DNA of 64,000 nucleotides from Hanleya hanleyi (lineage: Eukaryota; Mollusca; Polyplacophora; Lepidopleurida; Hanleyidae): positions 16,468-80,467 of the forward strand of contig JAVTVY010018901.1 of assembly GCA_036873755.1 (NCBI GenBank). The letters are read 5' to 3'. Of this stretch, positions 1-13,900 are shown piece by piece. Numbering within the stretch: the first letter of the stretch is position 1; every line of letters starts with the position of its first letter. The position numbers were made by a program, and so were the translations under genes. The notes under the pieces were generated by a model. The model saw nothing but the letters and a program-made list of their open reading frames with translations. It was not told where the DNA came from and did no database searches.

Positions 1-1651
1 TATGGAATTTGCATGATGTGTGGTCAATAGTTGTGCAGCGTGAAGTTTCTGTGCTTTCGGTTATATTTTCAAGAGTTATGGCCCTTTGTTCATCAAACCT
101 AAGTGAATGGGATATATTTATTTTGTTCAGGCTGGATCTCGGTCCATAACCAATTTGGACTGGGAAAATGGCTATAAAATTGTCATTCTGAGTGAATTAG
201 GTGCAAAAGTCAAAGTTCGCTGATCGCTTCATAATTTCACCACAATATACTCCCACATTTTCGGATTTGGCGAAAGCCCTGGGGACCATCTTGCATCAAA
301 ACATTGTATTATTACTTGTTGGTCGATACTTGGAATATGTATTATGCGAGGCATGCCAAAAAAAATGACTGAAACAGAATTTTTATTATTATCTAAATTA
401 GGCCAATACAGAACAGAACAATGGTGGGGCAGTGTCGGATTAAAGCGGAAGGGGGGGCATACAATTGAGCAATCTCTGATTGCTTCCTTGCTGTGTTTTA
501 GTTTATGTTGTTTGTATATGCAGCCCATATGGATGTTTCATGCAATAAATTAAATTGAATGGTTTCCTTGATAGGCATTTAGAAGTCGGGGTATATAACA
601 CAGCAATAAAGAAGTTGTTATCCATAGAATAGCCTTGTGTTAAATTTAATTGTATTCAGTGTTCTACTTTCGCTTTAATTTTTGTGACACCTTTTTTTCA
701 CGACTTAAATAAGATTGATGATAACTCTCCCCGAGATAATGTAAGGAGAGTGATGGAGAGTGATCACTCTCCTGAGGAAAACCTGACACATCAAATTTTG
801 GCTTTTACTTGTGATTTTATGCATAGATATTTTTGTGGATTCCTTCTCCATTTATATATGGTTTGGGACTGTATGTTTTTGCTCAGTGATGTGTCCTGCC
901 ATTCATCATAATGCTGGGACCTAGCTGGGAATACTGAAGCCAGAATGGATTACACTGTGTGCTGTAGTATACACATAATGTAATCTTTCCAGTTAGAAAT
1001 GAGCTCCTAGGTGAGTAACCGGATTCGTTCCCAGTGGGTCCACGCTAACAAACAAAAAATTCTTCTTTCCACCAATGGCAGGAAAGTCGGGAAATTAGTA
1101 TTTTCAGGACGGCAGTTTTGTAACTTTTTAATAAGTTTGTGACTAGCTGGGAGACCTGGTATGCTCTGACCACATCTGGCTTGAGCTGTAGGGACATGTG
1201 GCACTGGATTGTAATACAGAAGTCTCTGTTACCTCAGTAGCAGGAGCCGGCAGCCTTGGTGACCCCAGTGGCACGTGGGATCAGGGTATACAATCCTTCA
1301 TGTGCCTGTATTTATAAACACTGGCCACAGGTTGAGAATATAAAACACTCATCTGGGGAAGGATCTTGGACCATTTTTTACACAGCCATTAATGGATTGT
1401 GACAGATTTGATATAGTGGAGCTTCTGTTGAAAAACTTTCCCCATTGAGATTTTGCTGGTTCGACAGTGGCAGTCATTTTTATGTCGATTTGACTCGAAA
1501 ATCATATGGTTAAGAGTTGCACGTTTTATAGTTTCTCACGACTTTAAAAGTATAACATACAATTTTGTTTTCGTCTGTTGTAGCATCATGTGACATCCTG
1601 GTGTGAGTCTGGCAACAGTGTTTACAGCGTACATGTACCTAGGCTGTAGAT
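1..1651. other. Upstream region or 5' UTR, no gene recognised
   Basis: AT-rich sequence without a convincing coding exon. The words 'caagagttatggccc' near 79 belong to a phrase repeated at 41.9 and 57.0 kb. A perfect 18-bp palindrome ggagagtgatcactctcc lies at 755-772. The promoter of the CPED1-like gene could be here, but no TATA box or clear CpG island is visible. Confidence 0.4.
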
Positions 1652-1951
1652 ATGCTGTTCAGGTGTTTACGAAAAGCCAGACTTATGAAGTGCTATTCTG
1701 TGCGAGATCGCTTTGTCCTCATATTACTGGTGTCCACAGTCTCCATGATGATTCTATACGAAATGAGCATCCCATGGGTCCAGCATGAACAAGACGACGA
1801 CGTACAGGTGGTATTTCATGGCAAAGACAAGCATATCAGAACACTGAAAAGAAGCAAATCAGTTGAAGAAAAGAATCAGAGATTAACATCAGAAAATCAT
1901 GAATACAATACCAATTCCAACATATCAGAGTTATTTGACAAGCTTCTCGAG
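1652..1951 (+). CDS. CPED1: CPED1-like exon 1: N-terminus and membrane anchor
   Basis: Encodes 100 codons ending in FDKLLE, followed by donor gtgagt. Residues 1-20 are rich in Arg/Lys (MLFRCLRKARLMKC...). Residues 21-36 (FVLILLVSTVSMMILY) are a good single membrane segment or uncleaved signal anchor. The rest is charged, low-complexity stem sequence, typical of Golgi type II proteins. The ATG at 1652 is chosen because it is the first in this frame; a second ATG (codon 12, 1685) would keep the anchor. A 5' UTR splice acceptor may lie near 1582 ('cgtctgttgtag'), but this is not proven. Confidence 0.75.
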
Positions 1952-4900
1952 GTGAGTTTAATTTTATAATATTTAAATTTTTCTGATCATTTCGTGAACA
2001 TTGCTCATGGTATGGGCTAAAACCAGGGTACTGCTTGGAGGGACAGCAAAATCATTTGACATCAACCCGAATCATTAATAGCTTGAAACAAATGTCCAGC
2101 CCATTGAGAAAGTTTGAAATGGTCAAACTTGAGGACAATGCTTGAAGCCATGATTGTCAAATCCTGAGCAATGCTCAAATCCATTGTCATATCATGAGCA
2201 TTGCTCGAAGCCATTGGCCCCGTGGGGCTTCCGGGGATTGACCTGGGATGTCGTTGTGCACACCGCAGGTCATGGTAAGAATTAGAATAGGCCTTAATTA
2301 GCTCCTCAGACAGCTTGTCGTAAGAGGCGACTAACTGAGGCACCCGTGGGGTTTCCGGGTGTGAAAAGGAATAGGACCCCACCCATTTGGTTACCGGGTG
2401 TGAAAAGGAATAGGACCCAACGTCGTGATATGACTGAAATATAGTTGAAAGCGACGTTAAATCATATTCACTCACTTACTCGAAGGGATTATCAAATCAT
2501 GAACAATTATTGAAGCATTGTCAAATCCTGAGCATTTATTGAAACCATTGTAAAATCATGAGCAATGCTTGAAGCCATTGTCAAATCCTGAGCATTTATT
2601 GAAACCATTGTAAAATCATGAGCAATGCTTGAAGCCATTGTCAAATCCTGAGCAATTATTGAAGCCATTGTCAAATCACGAGCAATGCTTGAAGCCATTG
2701 TCAAATCCTGAGCAATTATTGAAGCCATTGTCAAATCACGAGCAATGCTTGAAGCCATTGTCAAATCCTGAGCAATTATTGAAGTCATTGTCAAATCACG
2801 AGCACTGCTTGAAGCCATTGTCAAATTCTGGGCAATTATTGAAGCCATGATTTTCAAATCAATGAGCAATGCTTGGAGCGATTGTTAAATCAGGAACATT
2901 TATTCAAGCCATGTTCAACTCAAGAGCACTGATTCCAGTCATTGTCATATCATGAGCAATTCTTCAAGGTAATAGTCAAATCATGAGCAGTGCTTGAAGC
3001 CATGATTGTCAAATCATAAACATTTCTTCAAGCCATTGTCAAGTCATGAACACTACTTGAAGTCATTGTCAAATCATGAGTAATGCTTAAGGCCATTGTC
3101 AATTCACGAGTCACTGAATTCAAGCCATTGGCAAATCATGAGCACTGATTGAAGCCATTGTCAAATCAGGAGTAATGCTTAAGGCCATTGTCAATTCACG
3201 AGTCACTGAAGCCATTGTCAAATCATGAGTAATGCTTAAGGCCATTGTCAATTCATGAGTCACTGAAGCCATTGTCAAATCATGAGCACTGATTGAAGCC
3301 ATTGTCAAATCATGAGTAATGCTTAAGGCCATTGTCAATTCACGAGTCACTGAAGCCATTGTCAAATCATGAGCACTGATTGAAGCCATTGTCAAATCAT
3401 GAGTAATGCTTAAGGCCATTGCCAATTCTAGAGTCACTGAAGCCATTGTCAAATCATGAGCACCGCTTGAAGTCATTGTGAAATCATGAGCAATATGAGA
3501 ATGAAGAAATTCAACAATATTTTCTTTAAGAGCGCGCTTTGAAAAGATGACTTTGGATAAGATGATTATGAACACAGAGAAAATGTTCAGCGACCTTGAC
3601 CTGGCTTAGATGCAGTCTTTCGATTTTGCATGTAAACAGTGAAATGGTTGGTACTTTCTCTTTTTTCAGGATCCAATTAATGAATATTTATGAATAGATA
3701 TTACCCCTCGGCCAACTTTGGCCTAGGGGTATTGTCGTCATCATGTACGGCTGTCCGTACGTACGTCCGTACGTCTGTACGTCCGTACGTACGTCCGTCC
3801 GTCCGTCCGTTACCGCGATATCTACAGAACCGTTTCATGCATGGCAACCAAACTTGTTACATCTATTTATCTTCACGTAAATCAGAAGCCTATCGAAAAT
3901 GAGTCATCTCGGACAATATTTTGCAGAGTTATGCCCTTTTTTACAAATAAAAATCCATTTATGATTTGTTATTGTGATAATTTCATAACTGTTCCATATA
4001 CAACATCCTAACGTGATACAGTTGTTTCTCTTGACCTGATCTAGATGCCTATCGAAAATGAGTCGTGTCAGAAAGTATTTTGCAGAGTTATGCCCCTTGT
4101 CTAATAAAATCCGTTACCGCGATATCTACAGAACCGTTTCATGCATGGCAACCAAACTTGTTACATCTATTTATCTTCACGTAAACCAGAAGCCTATCGA
4201 AAATGAGTCATCTCGGACAATATTTTGCAGAGTTATGCCCCTTTTTACAAATAAAAATCCATTTATGATTTGTTATTGTGATAATTTCAGAACCGTTCCA
4301 TATACAACATCCTAACGTGATACAGTTGCTTCTCTTGACCTGAACTAGATGCCTATCGAAAATGAGTTGTATCAGAAAGTATTTTGCAGAGTTATGCCCC
4401 TTGTCTAATAAAATCCATTAATTCCTATGTTAAGTTTGCATATAATTTCTATATCATGTTTGTATACTATCACATTTATTTATTGATTGGATGACTGATT
4501 TATTGATTTATTCTCTCACACAATGCGAAGAATGCCTGCAAATCTGTTTTGAAAATGACACTAGATGCCTATCAAAAATGAGTCGTGTCAGAAAGTATGC
4601 CCCTTGTCTAACAAAATCCACTAATTCCTATGTTAAGTTTGCATATTATTTCTATATCATGTTAGTATAGTATCACATATATTTATTGATTGGATGATTG
4701 ATTTATTGATTTAGTTTCTTAGACAATGCAAATCTGTTTTGAAAATGACATACATGTGTCATTTAGTATACATGTACTGTATTTATCTAGCCATGTGTAC
4801 TGTTGTTTTGGTGCGACATCGATACAGCTCTTTCAATTTATTCCAGAAACAAATTAATTTAAGGGGAGGAAAACTTTTTTTTTTTTTCAAAGAAAGTACA

Positions 4901-7900
4901 CTTACAATACCAGGGATAAATATTTCTTCCCACAAGCCAATCAATTGGTAGAGACACCCTTACATTATAATAGCTGGGGTTCAGAGCCGAGGGGTTTCGA
5001 TAGCGCAGCTTCATGTTTTATTCTACACTAACGTGATGAAAGAAAAAACAACATCCATCACAACTGCACGGACCGTATTTCATGCAATGATGGGCTAGAC
5101 TGAGTGATTTGTTGTGGTATGAAAAGTGCATCAATATACCATCATGGCTACCGGTGATTTGGTCAAAATGTCAACCCTGAATATTGCTCATATAAAAGTG
5201 TGTAGGGAACGTTTTGAGTCTGCTTTGTCATATGCTCTCTCCCTTTCATATGACCTTCTGTTTGGCTTACCTGAGAAATATTCCCTACCAAAAGGCACAA
5301 AGACAGATATCATATAGTGGAGTTAGAAAGAAAAATGTCAAACATATAATATGCAAAAATTATGGGGGTTGGGGAGCGAGTATCAATCTTGTTAGCAGGT
5401 CAGTATGACTGGGGCTTGTAACAGAAACTGGTATGAGCTGAAGTTGTCACATCTGATAAGTAACAAGATTTATGGAGTTTTTAACTTATTCCTGGAAACG
5501 AGCTGATAGTGTTTCTTGGGGCTAAATTGCAAAATGTTTATTCTCCATGTGGATGACAAGGCAGCTTCTGTTCTAAAAGGATGAATTTATATTTCTGGTA
5601 GCCTGCTACTGTATCTATGCCCCTTCTTGAATTACTTGTGTGTTTGTTTTTCTCTTGTTCAAAGTGCATCTGCACTAAACATATTAGAAAGGCAAGTTTG
5701 TATGCACTGATGATAATCATAAGGTGTTTTTCATTTAATATGACTGAAATTGGCAACTCAGCGATGATTTCTACAATTAAAATGAATAGAAATGACCTTA
5801 ACATTGCTTTATTCTGTAGGAGAGTCAACGTTTTCAGGCACAGAAGTTAATTAGTGAAAAATGCCCAAATTTATATCTAATCTATGCATTGACTGTTTAC
5901 TGAGTACTGTACAACCAATTCATGTGACTTTGAATTGGCGGGAATTACACAGGTGGAGCTGCCGTATACTATCTGTTTTAGTGTTTAGGTTGCCAACAAA
6001 TCTATAACAATCTCTCAGGATAATTATCGTTTACCAGCCATGATACATGTTGGCCTTGAAAACAAGAACTATTACCTTGAAAAGAGTGAAAATGACTTGA
6101 AAATTAGGAGATCAAGGTTGAAACTTGGATGAAATTTTCCCCAAATTCCCGGGTTCCCGGGTGTGAAAAGGAATAGGACCCCACCCATGTGGTTACCGGG
6201 TGTGGAAAGGAATAGGACCCTACGTCGTGATATGACTGAAATATAGTTGAAAGCGACGTTAAATCATATTCACTCACTCACTCGAAGCCATTATCAAATC
6301 ATGAACAATTATTGAAGCATTGTCAAATCCTGAGCAATTATTGAAACCATTGTAAAATCATGAGCAATGCTTGAAGCCATTGTCAAATCCTGAGCAATTA
6401 TTGAAGCCATTGTCAAATCACGAGCAATGCTTGAAGCCATTGTCAAATCCTGAGCAATTATTGAAACCATTGTAAAATCATGAGCAATGCTTGAAGCCAT
6501 TGTCAAATCCTGAGCAATTATTGAAGCCATTGTCAAATCACGAGCAATGCTTGAAGCCATTGTCAAATCCTGAGCAATTATTGAAACCATTGTAAAATCA
6601 TGAGCAATGCTTAAGCCATTGTCAAATCTTGAGCAATTATTGAAGCCATTGTCAAATCACGAGCAATGCTTGAAGCCATTGTCAAATCTTGAGCAATTAT
6701 TGAAGCCATTGTCAAATCACGAGCAATGCTTGAAGCCATTGTCAAATCACGAGCAATTATTGAAGCCATGATTTTCAAATCAATGAGCAATACTTGAAGC
6801 GATTGTTAAATCATGAACATTTATTCAAGCCATGTTCAACTCATGAGCACTGATTGCAGTCATTGTCAAATCATGAGCAATTCTTCAAGGTAATAGTCAA
6901 ATCATGAGCAGTGCTTGAAGCCATGATTGTCAAATCATAAACATTTCTTCAAGCCATTGTCAAGTCATGAACAATACTTGAAGTCATTGTCAAATCATGG
7001 GCACTGATTGAAGCCATTGTCAAATCATGAGTAATGCTTAAGGCCATTGTCAATTCACGAGTCACTGAAGCCATTGTCAAATCATGAGCACTGATTGAAG
7101 CCATTGTCAAATCAGGAGTAATGCTTAAGGCCATTGTCAATTCACGAGTCACTGAAGCCATTGTCAAATCATGAGCACTGATTGAAGCCATTGTCAAATC
7201 AGGAGTAATGCTCAAGGCCATCGTCAATTCACGAGTCACTGAAGCCATTGTCAAATCATGGGCACTGATTGAAGCCATTGTCAAATCATGAGTAATGCTT
7301 AAGGCCATTGCCAATTCATGAGTCACTGAAGCCATTGTCAAATCCGGAGCACCGCTTGAAGTCATTGTGAAATCATGAGCAATATGAGAATGAAGAAATT
7401 CAACGATATTTTCTTTAAGAGCGCGCTTTGAAAAGATGACTGGATAAGATGATTATGAACACAGAGAAAATGTTCAGCGACCTTGACCTGGCTTAGATGC
7501 AGTCTTTCGATTTTGCATGTAAACAGTGAAATGGTTGGTACTTTCTCTTTTTTCAGGATCCAATTATTATGAATATTTATGAATAGATATTTTATTCTAC
7601 ACTAACGTGATGAAAGAAAAAACAACATCCATCACAACTGCACGGACCGTATTTCATGCAATGATGGGCTAGACTGAGTGATTTGTTGTGGTATGAAAAG
7701 TGCATCAATATACCATCATGGCTATCAGTGATTTGGTCAAAATGTCAACCCTGTATATTGCTCATATAAAAGTGTGTAGGGAACGTTTTGAGTCTGCTTC
7801 GTCATATGCTCTCTCCCTTTCATATGACCTTCTGTTTGGCTTGCCTGAGAAATTCCCTACCAAACGGCACAAAGACAGATATATCATATAGTGGAGTTAG

Positions 7901-10900
7901 AAAGAAAAATGTCAAAACACATAATATGCAAAAATTATGGGGGTTGGAGAGTGGGTATCAATCTTGTTAGCAGGTCAGTATGACTGGGGCTTGTTGTAAC
8001 AAAGACTGGTATGAGCTGAAGTTATAAGTTTACTGTAACCCATGTCACATCTGATAAGTAACAAGATTTATGGAGTTTTTAACTAATTATTCCTGGAAAC
8101 GAGCTGATAGTGTTTCTTGGGGCTAAATTGCAAAATGTTTATTCTCCATGTGGATGACAAGGCAGCTTCTGTTCTAAAAGGATGAATTTATATTTCTGGT
8201 AGCCTGCTACTGTATCTATGCCCCTTCTTGAATTACTTGTGTGTTTGTTTTTCTCTTGTTCAAAGTGCATCTGCACTAAACATATTAGAAAGGCAAGTTT
8301 GTATGCACTGATGATAATCAAAAGGTGTTTTTCATTAATATGACTGAAATTGGCAACTCAGCGATGATTTCTACAATTAAAATCAATAGAAATGACCTTA
8401 AAATTGCTTGATTCTGTGGGAGAGTCAACGTTTTCAGGCACAGAAGTTAATTAGTGAAAAATGCCCAAATTTATATTTAATCTATGCACTGTTTACTGAT
8501 TTGTTGTACAACCAATTCACGTGACTTTGAATTGGCGGGAATTACACTCATACTATGTTTTACTGGTTGCCAACAAATCTATAACAATCTCTCGGATTAA
8601 TTATCATATACCAGCCATGATACATGTAGGCCTTGGAAACAAGAACTATTACCTTGAAAAGAGTGAAAATGCCTTGAAAATTAGAAGATCAAGGTTGAAA
8701 CTTGGATGAAATTTTCCCAAATTGTTTTGTAGGAAATCAATTTACTTTCAGAGAACCCATAATAGGACACTCCTTATATCGCTGCAAAAGCGACTTTCCT
8801 CCACCATGAAAACTGAACCAGGATTCGGTCTCAAGTAGCAGATTTCTGAGCAGGAATTTCATTCTGAATGGTGCATTAATTTTGACGTAGACTGATAAAA
8901 CATTGAAAATATGCCCATAATACCACTGGGCCCATAATGCTCTGATTCTGCACAGATCTCATTGTCCCACAAAATCTATGAGTATACAAGTTGAGCTGCC
9001 TACATCTGTCCAGTCTAGTTCATGTCCATTCAGCTTCTCATTTCGAGACGATTGTCACCATACGAGTGAAATAACATTGAGTGTGACATATAAACCAAAT
9101 ACTCCCCTATTTGTTCTATTTGAGGACAAACCATTGACATCATTCACAAAATTCCACAAATTTGGAAAAAAAAAAATCCCTCCCCAAAAGTCCAGTAAGT
9201 CTTTGCCCTATGGTGACATCCTATGATGCCTCTATCTGAACCATAGAGCTCCAGCTGTAGCTGTAGCTCCATAGTCCATCCGTATAGAATGTTCACCTGT
9301 AACTGTCCCATATAAGTATATGTGTGGAACTACACGTCTAACTAGATATATACTTTGCCATCAAATGGAAGAGTAAGTGATTTATTCATGATTAATACTG
9401 CTTGAAATAATTGGATCAGGATGGCGAGTCAAATGGCGTCATTATGGGGCAGTGGTAGCAAGAGCTAACCCAATAATATGCATTGTTTAACCTTGGTTGC
9501 ATACCTGTAAACATGGCACAAGAACATCTTCAAGAAACTGTTAGGTGCTAGTGCTTTATAATTATTTTGCAGCTCATATTGCTCAATTAAAATGTACTGT
9601 ACATCTCCCATTTATACAGTAATAAACCTTTGGCACCACTTGCTGCGTATGAATCAAAGCAGAAATCTCTGTACACTGTGGTCCAGGTGCACATTTGATT
9701 GGCTATTCAGATGAAATGGACACCTGTTTGAAGTCAAGCTGTAAAATAGATTCATGAATGAAGATGCCTAGTACATGTATCTAAAGTAGCCAAAAAGCTG
9801 CTTAGGTATGTATCCCAAATTAGCACCCAAACTTTCCAAAATTCATCATATCTTTCCATTTCTAGATATATCAATTTTTCATCACCTTGAAATTAGCTCC
9901 AAATTCCATCTGAAATTAGTGTTGAGGTGAAGCTTTGATATATCTCATCATCTGTCTCTGTCTATAATTTCCCTGGCCATGTCAAACATGATGATTTCTG
10001 GAGGAGACATTTTCTAACTGGGTTTATAAACACTGGTCTATCTCTGGTCAGCATCTTGTCTGGGCCGAGTTATTCTGTTTATAAACTGGAGAGATTGAGC
10101 TACATTTGATAGTCCAAACTGTCCTGGCCATCTTAGCCTGGTCAATCAAGAGACCGTGTCTGATCTGTTTCATTACAGCAGTCATCAATCAACAGTCCTC
10201 ATTTGAGTGATGGGACTGTCCGTCTTCAGTGGGGCCATTTCACATCATGTAAGTAACATTTGTGACAGTTACTTTGAAGTTTGCTCACTCAGACATATAT
10301 GAAGAAACACACCATAGAACTATAAGGCCGTCCTTAAAATTATCTGGGTTTCCGGTAACCCGACCGACCCATCAAAAACTGAAAATCGAGGGTCGGCGGT
10401 TTTATTACTTTTTTTTTTTTCACGAGAAGAGAAATAAAATCCAAACCTGGTCTATATTCAGTCTTTGCGAGGAAGGGCGAGCGATCGCTCGCGCATGCCC
10501 AAAGACCTCCAGGCGACCGATTTATCACTCGCCCATAATTGTAACGAAATCCAACTAAATGGTATTATAAAACAATAGAATCGCCTCCCGTAAAACTTTA
10601 ATTTCCAACGAGCGTACCTCCAAAGAAAACTCAAACAGAAAGCGGAAATAACCTTTGACTAACTTTTGACATGCGCATATCGCGAACGTCCTGACCAAAA
10701 ACCTTTTGCAAAGTGATGCGTGATTGGCTTATTAAGACACAACGAGCACGATCATTGGTTCATCATCTGTTACTGGGAAATCAGCGAGCACGTGTTTCTC
10801 TGGGCGGGCAATTTGTACCGACGAGAGCTGGGGGAGATCGGCGTATGTGACATGCAGCCTCCGTCTTTTGCTCGAGCGATAATCCTGTTAAACATTTCTT

Positions 10901-13900
10901 GTGTCGCCTCTTTAGCGATGGCAGGCATTCCGAAAGGAAACAAAGTGGAGTTGAAAACTTTCAACAACTGGGGAACAGCCGTTCAACAACACATCGGTTT
11001 TACAACAGAGGAGAGGGATGATCGGCAGTACGTCCAGTGGGTCCAAGAAAGATGAACCCGGTAAATAGATTTGAATAGAATTGTATATTCTAAAAATAAA
11101 CAATGCCATCATTGCGAAGCAGACGAAAAATAGTACATACCAAGTTCAAAATATTTAGAATAATTTACATACATGTACGTTAGAAATTAATTAAAAAACT
11201 GAAAAATTACATAAAACTGATAAATATATTCCATTTAAATTATACTAGTAATAGTTGAACAGAAAATTTGAAAAAAAAAGTTCAAATCTTTGAAATAATC
11301 ATAGATTGTGGAAGATATTTACAATTGTTTTGGTTAATTAGTTTGTTTAGTTGCGACTCTGGCTTGACAGTTGGTGATCTTCTCCAACTGGACGGAGAAA
11401 TACGACTCCAGACTCCTGGCCTTTGTGGTATTGTTTTTCCTTTGTCATGTTAATGGACAAAACTTTCCAACATATACCCATATTGAGGTTTGTAGTGTTG
11501 TAGGTGATTGAACTCCACTTTCAAATGTGCCTATCGGAAAAAAAAATAAAAAAAAAAAAAAAAATTGCCTACCTACCTAGCTACCCATCTTTTGCAATGG
11601 TCCGTTACCTGAAACAGGCATATTTTTAAGGATGGCCTAACCTCATAAGTATATTGGATTAGTATCATACCTTGTATATGAGATATGTTACAACTCCTAT
11701 CATTCACTTTGTTAGTTCACAGAGCTTGATTTGTAATGTGTCACGTAAGTAACGTTCTGAATTACTTACGTGACCGAGTACATATGAAGCTCTGTGAAGT
11801 AAATTTTTCTTCTTGTCTGACTGAATGAGTAAACTTCGAGGTAACTGTCACAAATGTTACTTACGTGACTGACGTGAAATGGCCCAGTCACAGAATGTCG
11901 TCTTCAGTCACAGAATGTCGTCTTCAGTCACAGAATGTCGCCACTCAGTCACCAGCTGTCTGACACCATGGATGGTACCAATCTAGCTCACACTCACAGC
12001 CTATTTCTTCTAAGTATTCAGACGGCAAAGCTTAACATCAGACTACTGTGGAGAGAAATTCTGCCATTCTACAAATTTCAGTAGCTACCTTTGCAGTTCT
12101 TGGGATAAATAACATATCCATGCCTCAGTATTTAGTCTCAGTTGACATAAAGATGGATTTTATCTGCTTCAAAGTCTAAAAATGCTGTTCGAAAAATTAG
12201 AAGAAATAGGGTACTGTGGTATAAACAATGAGTTGAAATAGAATGTTAATGGGCCAGTTCATAAACTTCATTGTATCAAATTTTGTTCTCTGCACATTAA
12301 AAAATGATGACCACTCATGATTTTAACATTATTCCTATTCACAATCAAGTTGCATGTAAAATGGTAGGCCCATTGAAGGTCTGTTGATTTACCCCACTTC
12401 CCCACCCCCCACCCCATGTGCCGGACCATCCCTACCCAGTTGTTAATAGGGATGGACCACCAAATGTTACTAGAAAAACATTTTCCAATGTCAGTTAGGG
12501 ATATACTGAATGTGTGGCAAACCTTTCCAGCTGGAAACTTGAACATCTACCAAGCTTGAACAGCTGACAGAGATTGACATTGTCAGATTTTTCACTTCAT
12601 TTAAAACAAAATGCTTTAGCATTTGATTATCTGAAATTGTTTGTGATACATGCAACCCTCGCAATTGGCGTCGGCAATCAGCACTGCCGACGCAAAAGCT
12701 GACGTAAAATCATTTCACGTCGGCATTTTTTTTGCCGAAGCAACATGGACAAGTCTGGCTAGATTTTGTCAAGACTCAGTGAAAAACTAACCTCCCACGG
12801 TGACAACGGTGTCGACAAAAGGCCGATAACCTGACTTCCAGGGTCTCTGTATCATTGTATATTATTTAACAATAAATTGTAACACTGGTCTGGAATGCAC
12901 CTGTCATTGTCTCCCATTTGATACAACGCAAGAACATTGTTCAGTTCAAGCCAGCCTGCTGTGAGTCAGTGTATGGTGTGACACTGCCCAGCTGTGAGTA
13001 TTGAGTGAGGGTCACAAGGGAAGGGCTGTTGATGTATAGTTATTTGTCTCGGATGTAAGCGTTTCAATTCACCGACTGATGATGGTCGACCACAAGATCG
13101 GCGATCGGCAAATCATCAGAAAAATAAAGAACAACAACAATGATAAAGTTTATCAACAAATGTTTTATCTTATTATTTAAGTTATAAATAATATCCGCTG
13201 TCAACCTCTCTGTTTTGCCACACTCGTTTGGAACCTCCTTCTCCAGCAGTATGAGGAGAGACGTGCTAAAATTAGATTCTTGAAATTCCGACATCAACAA
13301 GTGTATCAGTACATGTGTTTGCTTGGAATACTTTCTGTCGCATTCGTGCTCCAATATGGTGAAGAAAGAAACCGTCGAAAAGTGGGGATTAGACTGTCTG
13401 GAATTTATTCTTGCCGATGACGGAAAAACCGTCCAAAAAATTTATTGTACTGTTTGCAAGGAATATTCTGAAAAAATGAGTATTACACGTGGTTTGAAAG
13501 GAGCGGTCTCTGTACTTGTCGACAAGTGGATAACAGGGACAGAAGTGATCAAGAAATGTAATGCTGTCGATCATGTCACAAAATCTGCGGTACACAGACA
13601 AGCAGTACTCGCGCTCGCACAACAAGGCCAGGCTACCAATACAGGCGCCGAGAGTGGCTTGGAACGACAAACGACGATTCCCGAGAATGTGATAAAAATC
13701 ACCGCTACTCAACGAGCCCAGCTAGTCAGAAAATTTCAACTTCTACATTATCTGGTGGTGCAGTGTAAACCATTCCGAGATTTTGAAAACTTTGGCAAGT
13801 TCAAAAAGGATGTTCATAAAGTTGACCTTGGATCGGGATACCTGACGACACATGCGGCCCGAACTATGTGTCATTTCATCGCGCAGAATATCAGGCAGGA

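Larger units (their letters stand above)
2200..8715. repeat. Tandem segmental duplication, unit about 2.5 kb
   Basis: The order SINE tail, 30-bp minisatellite, 'ttctttaagagcgcgctttg' block and 'ttttattctacactaacgtg' block up to 'gaaacttggatgaaatttt' occurs twice: about 2340-6143 and 6144-8715. Copy 1 is longer because a 1.3-kb element (3703-5015) sits in it; copy 2 shows the empty site at about 7590. Substitutions and small indels between copies show this is older than the duplication at 10.6-18.4 kb. Confidence 0.85.
10231..11886. mobile_element. Foldback element with about 65-bp inverted arms
   Basis: 'gccatttcac' to 'gctcactcagac' (10231-10294) returns inverted at 11815-11886, sharing 'gtaagtaacatttgtgacag' exactly in the middle. 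A second, inner pair of inverted ends lies at 10323 and 11639, so another element is nested inside. 'gtcttcagt' occurs at both outer edges. The 3' part is copied again at 14512-15770 by the tandem duplication. Confidence 0.65.

Noticed and set aside
3120..3575. 151-codon minus-strand frame of DLTMAS repeats, and similar ones at 2507-2869, 6309-6590, 6949-7365
   Set aside because: Product of the 30-bp repeat unit; the neighbouring SINE insertion and unit decay show no constraint on a reading frame.
10720..11055. 111-codon frame (and its copy at 14604-14939) as a host gene
   Set aside because: Conserved only because of the recent tandem duplication. No known motif, and it lies inside a TIR element. 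Kept as part of that element.
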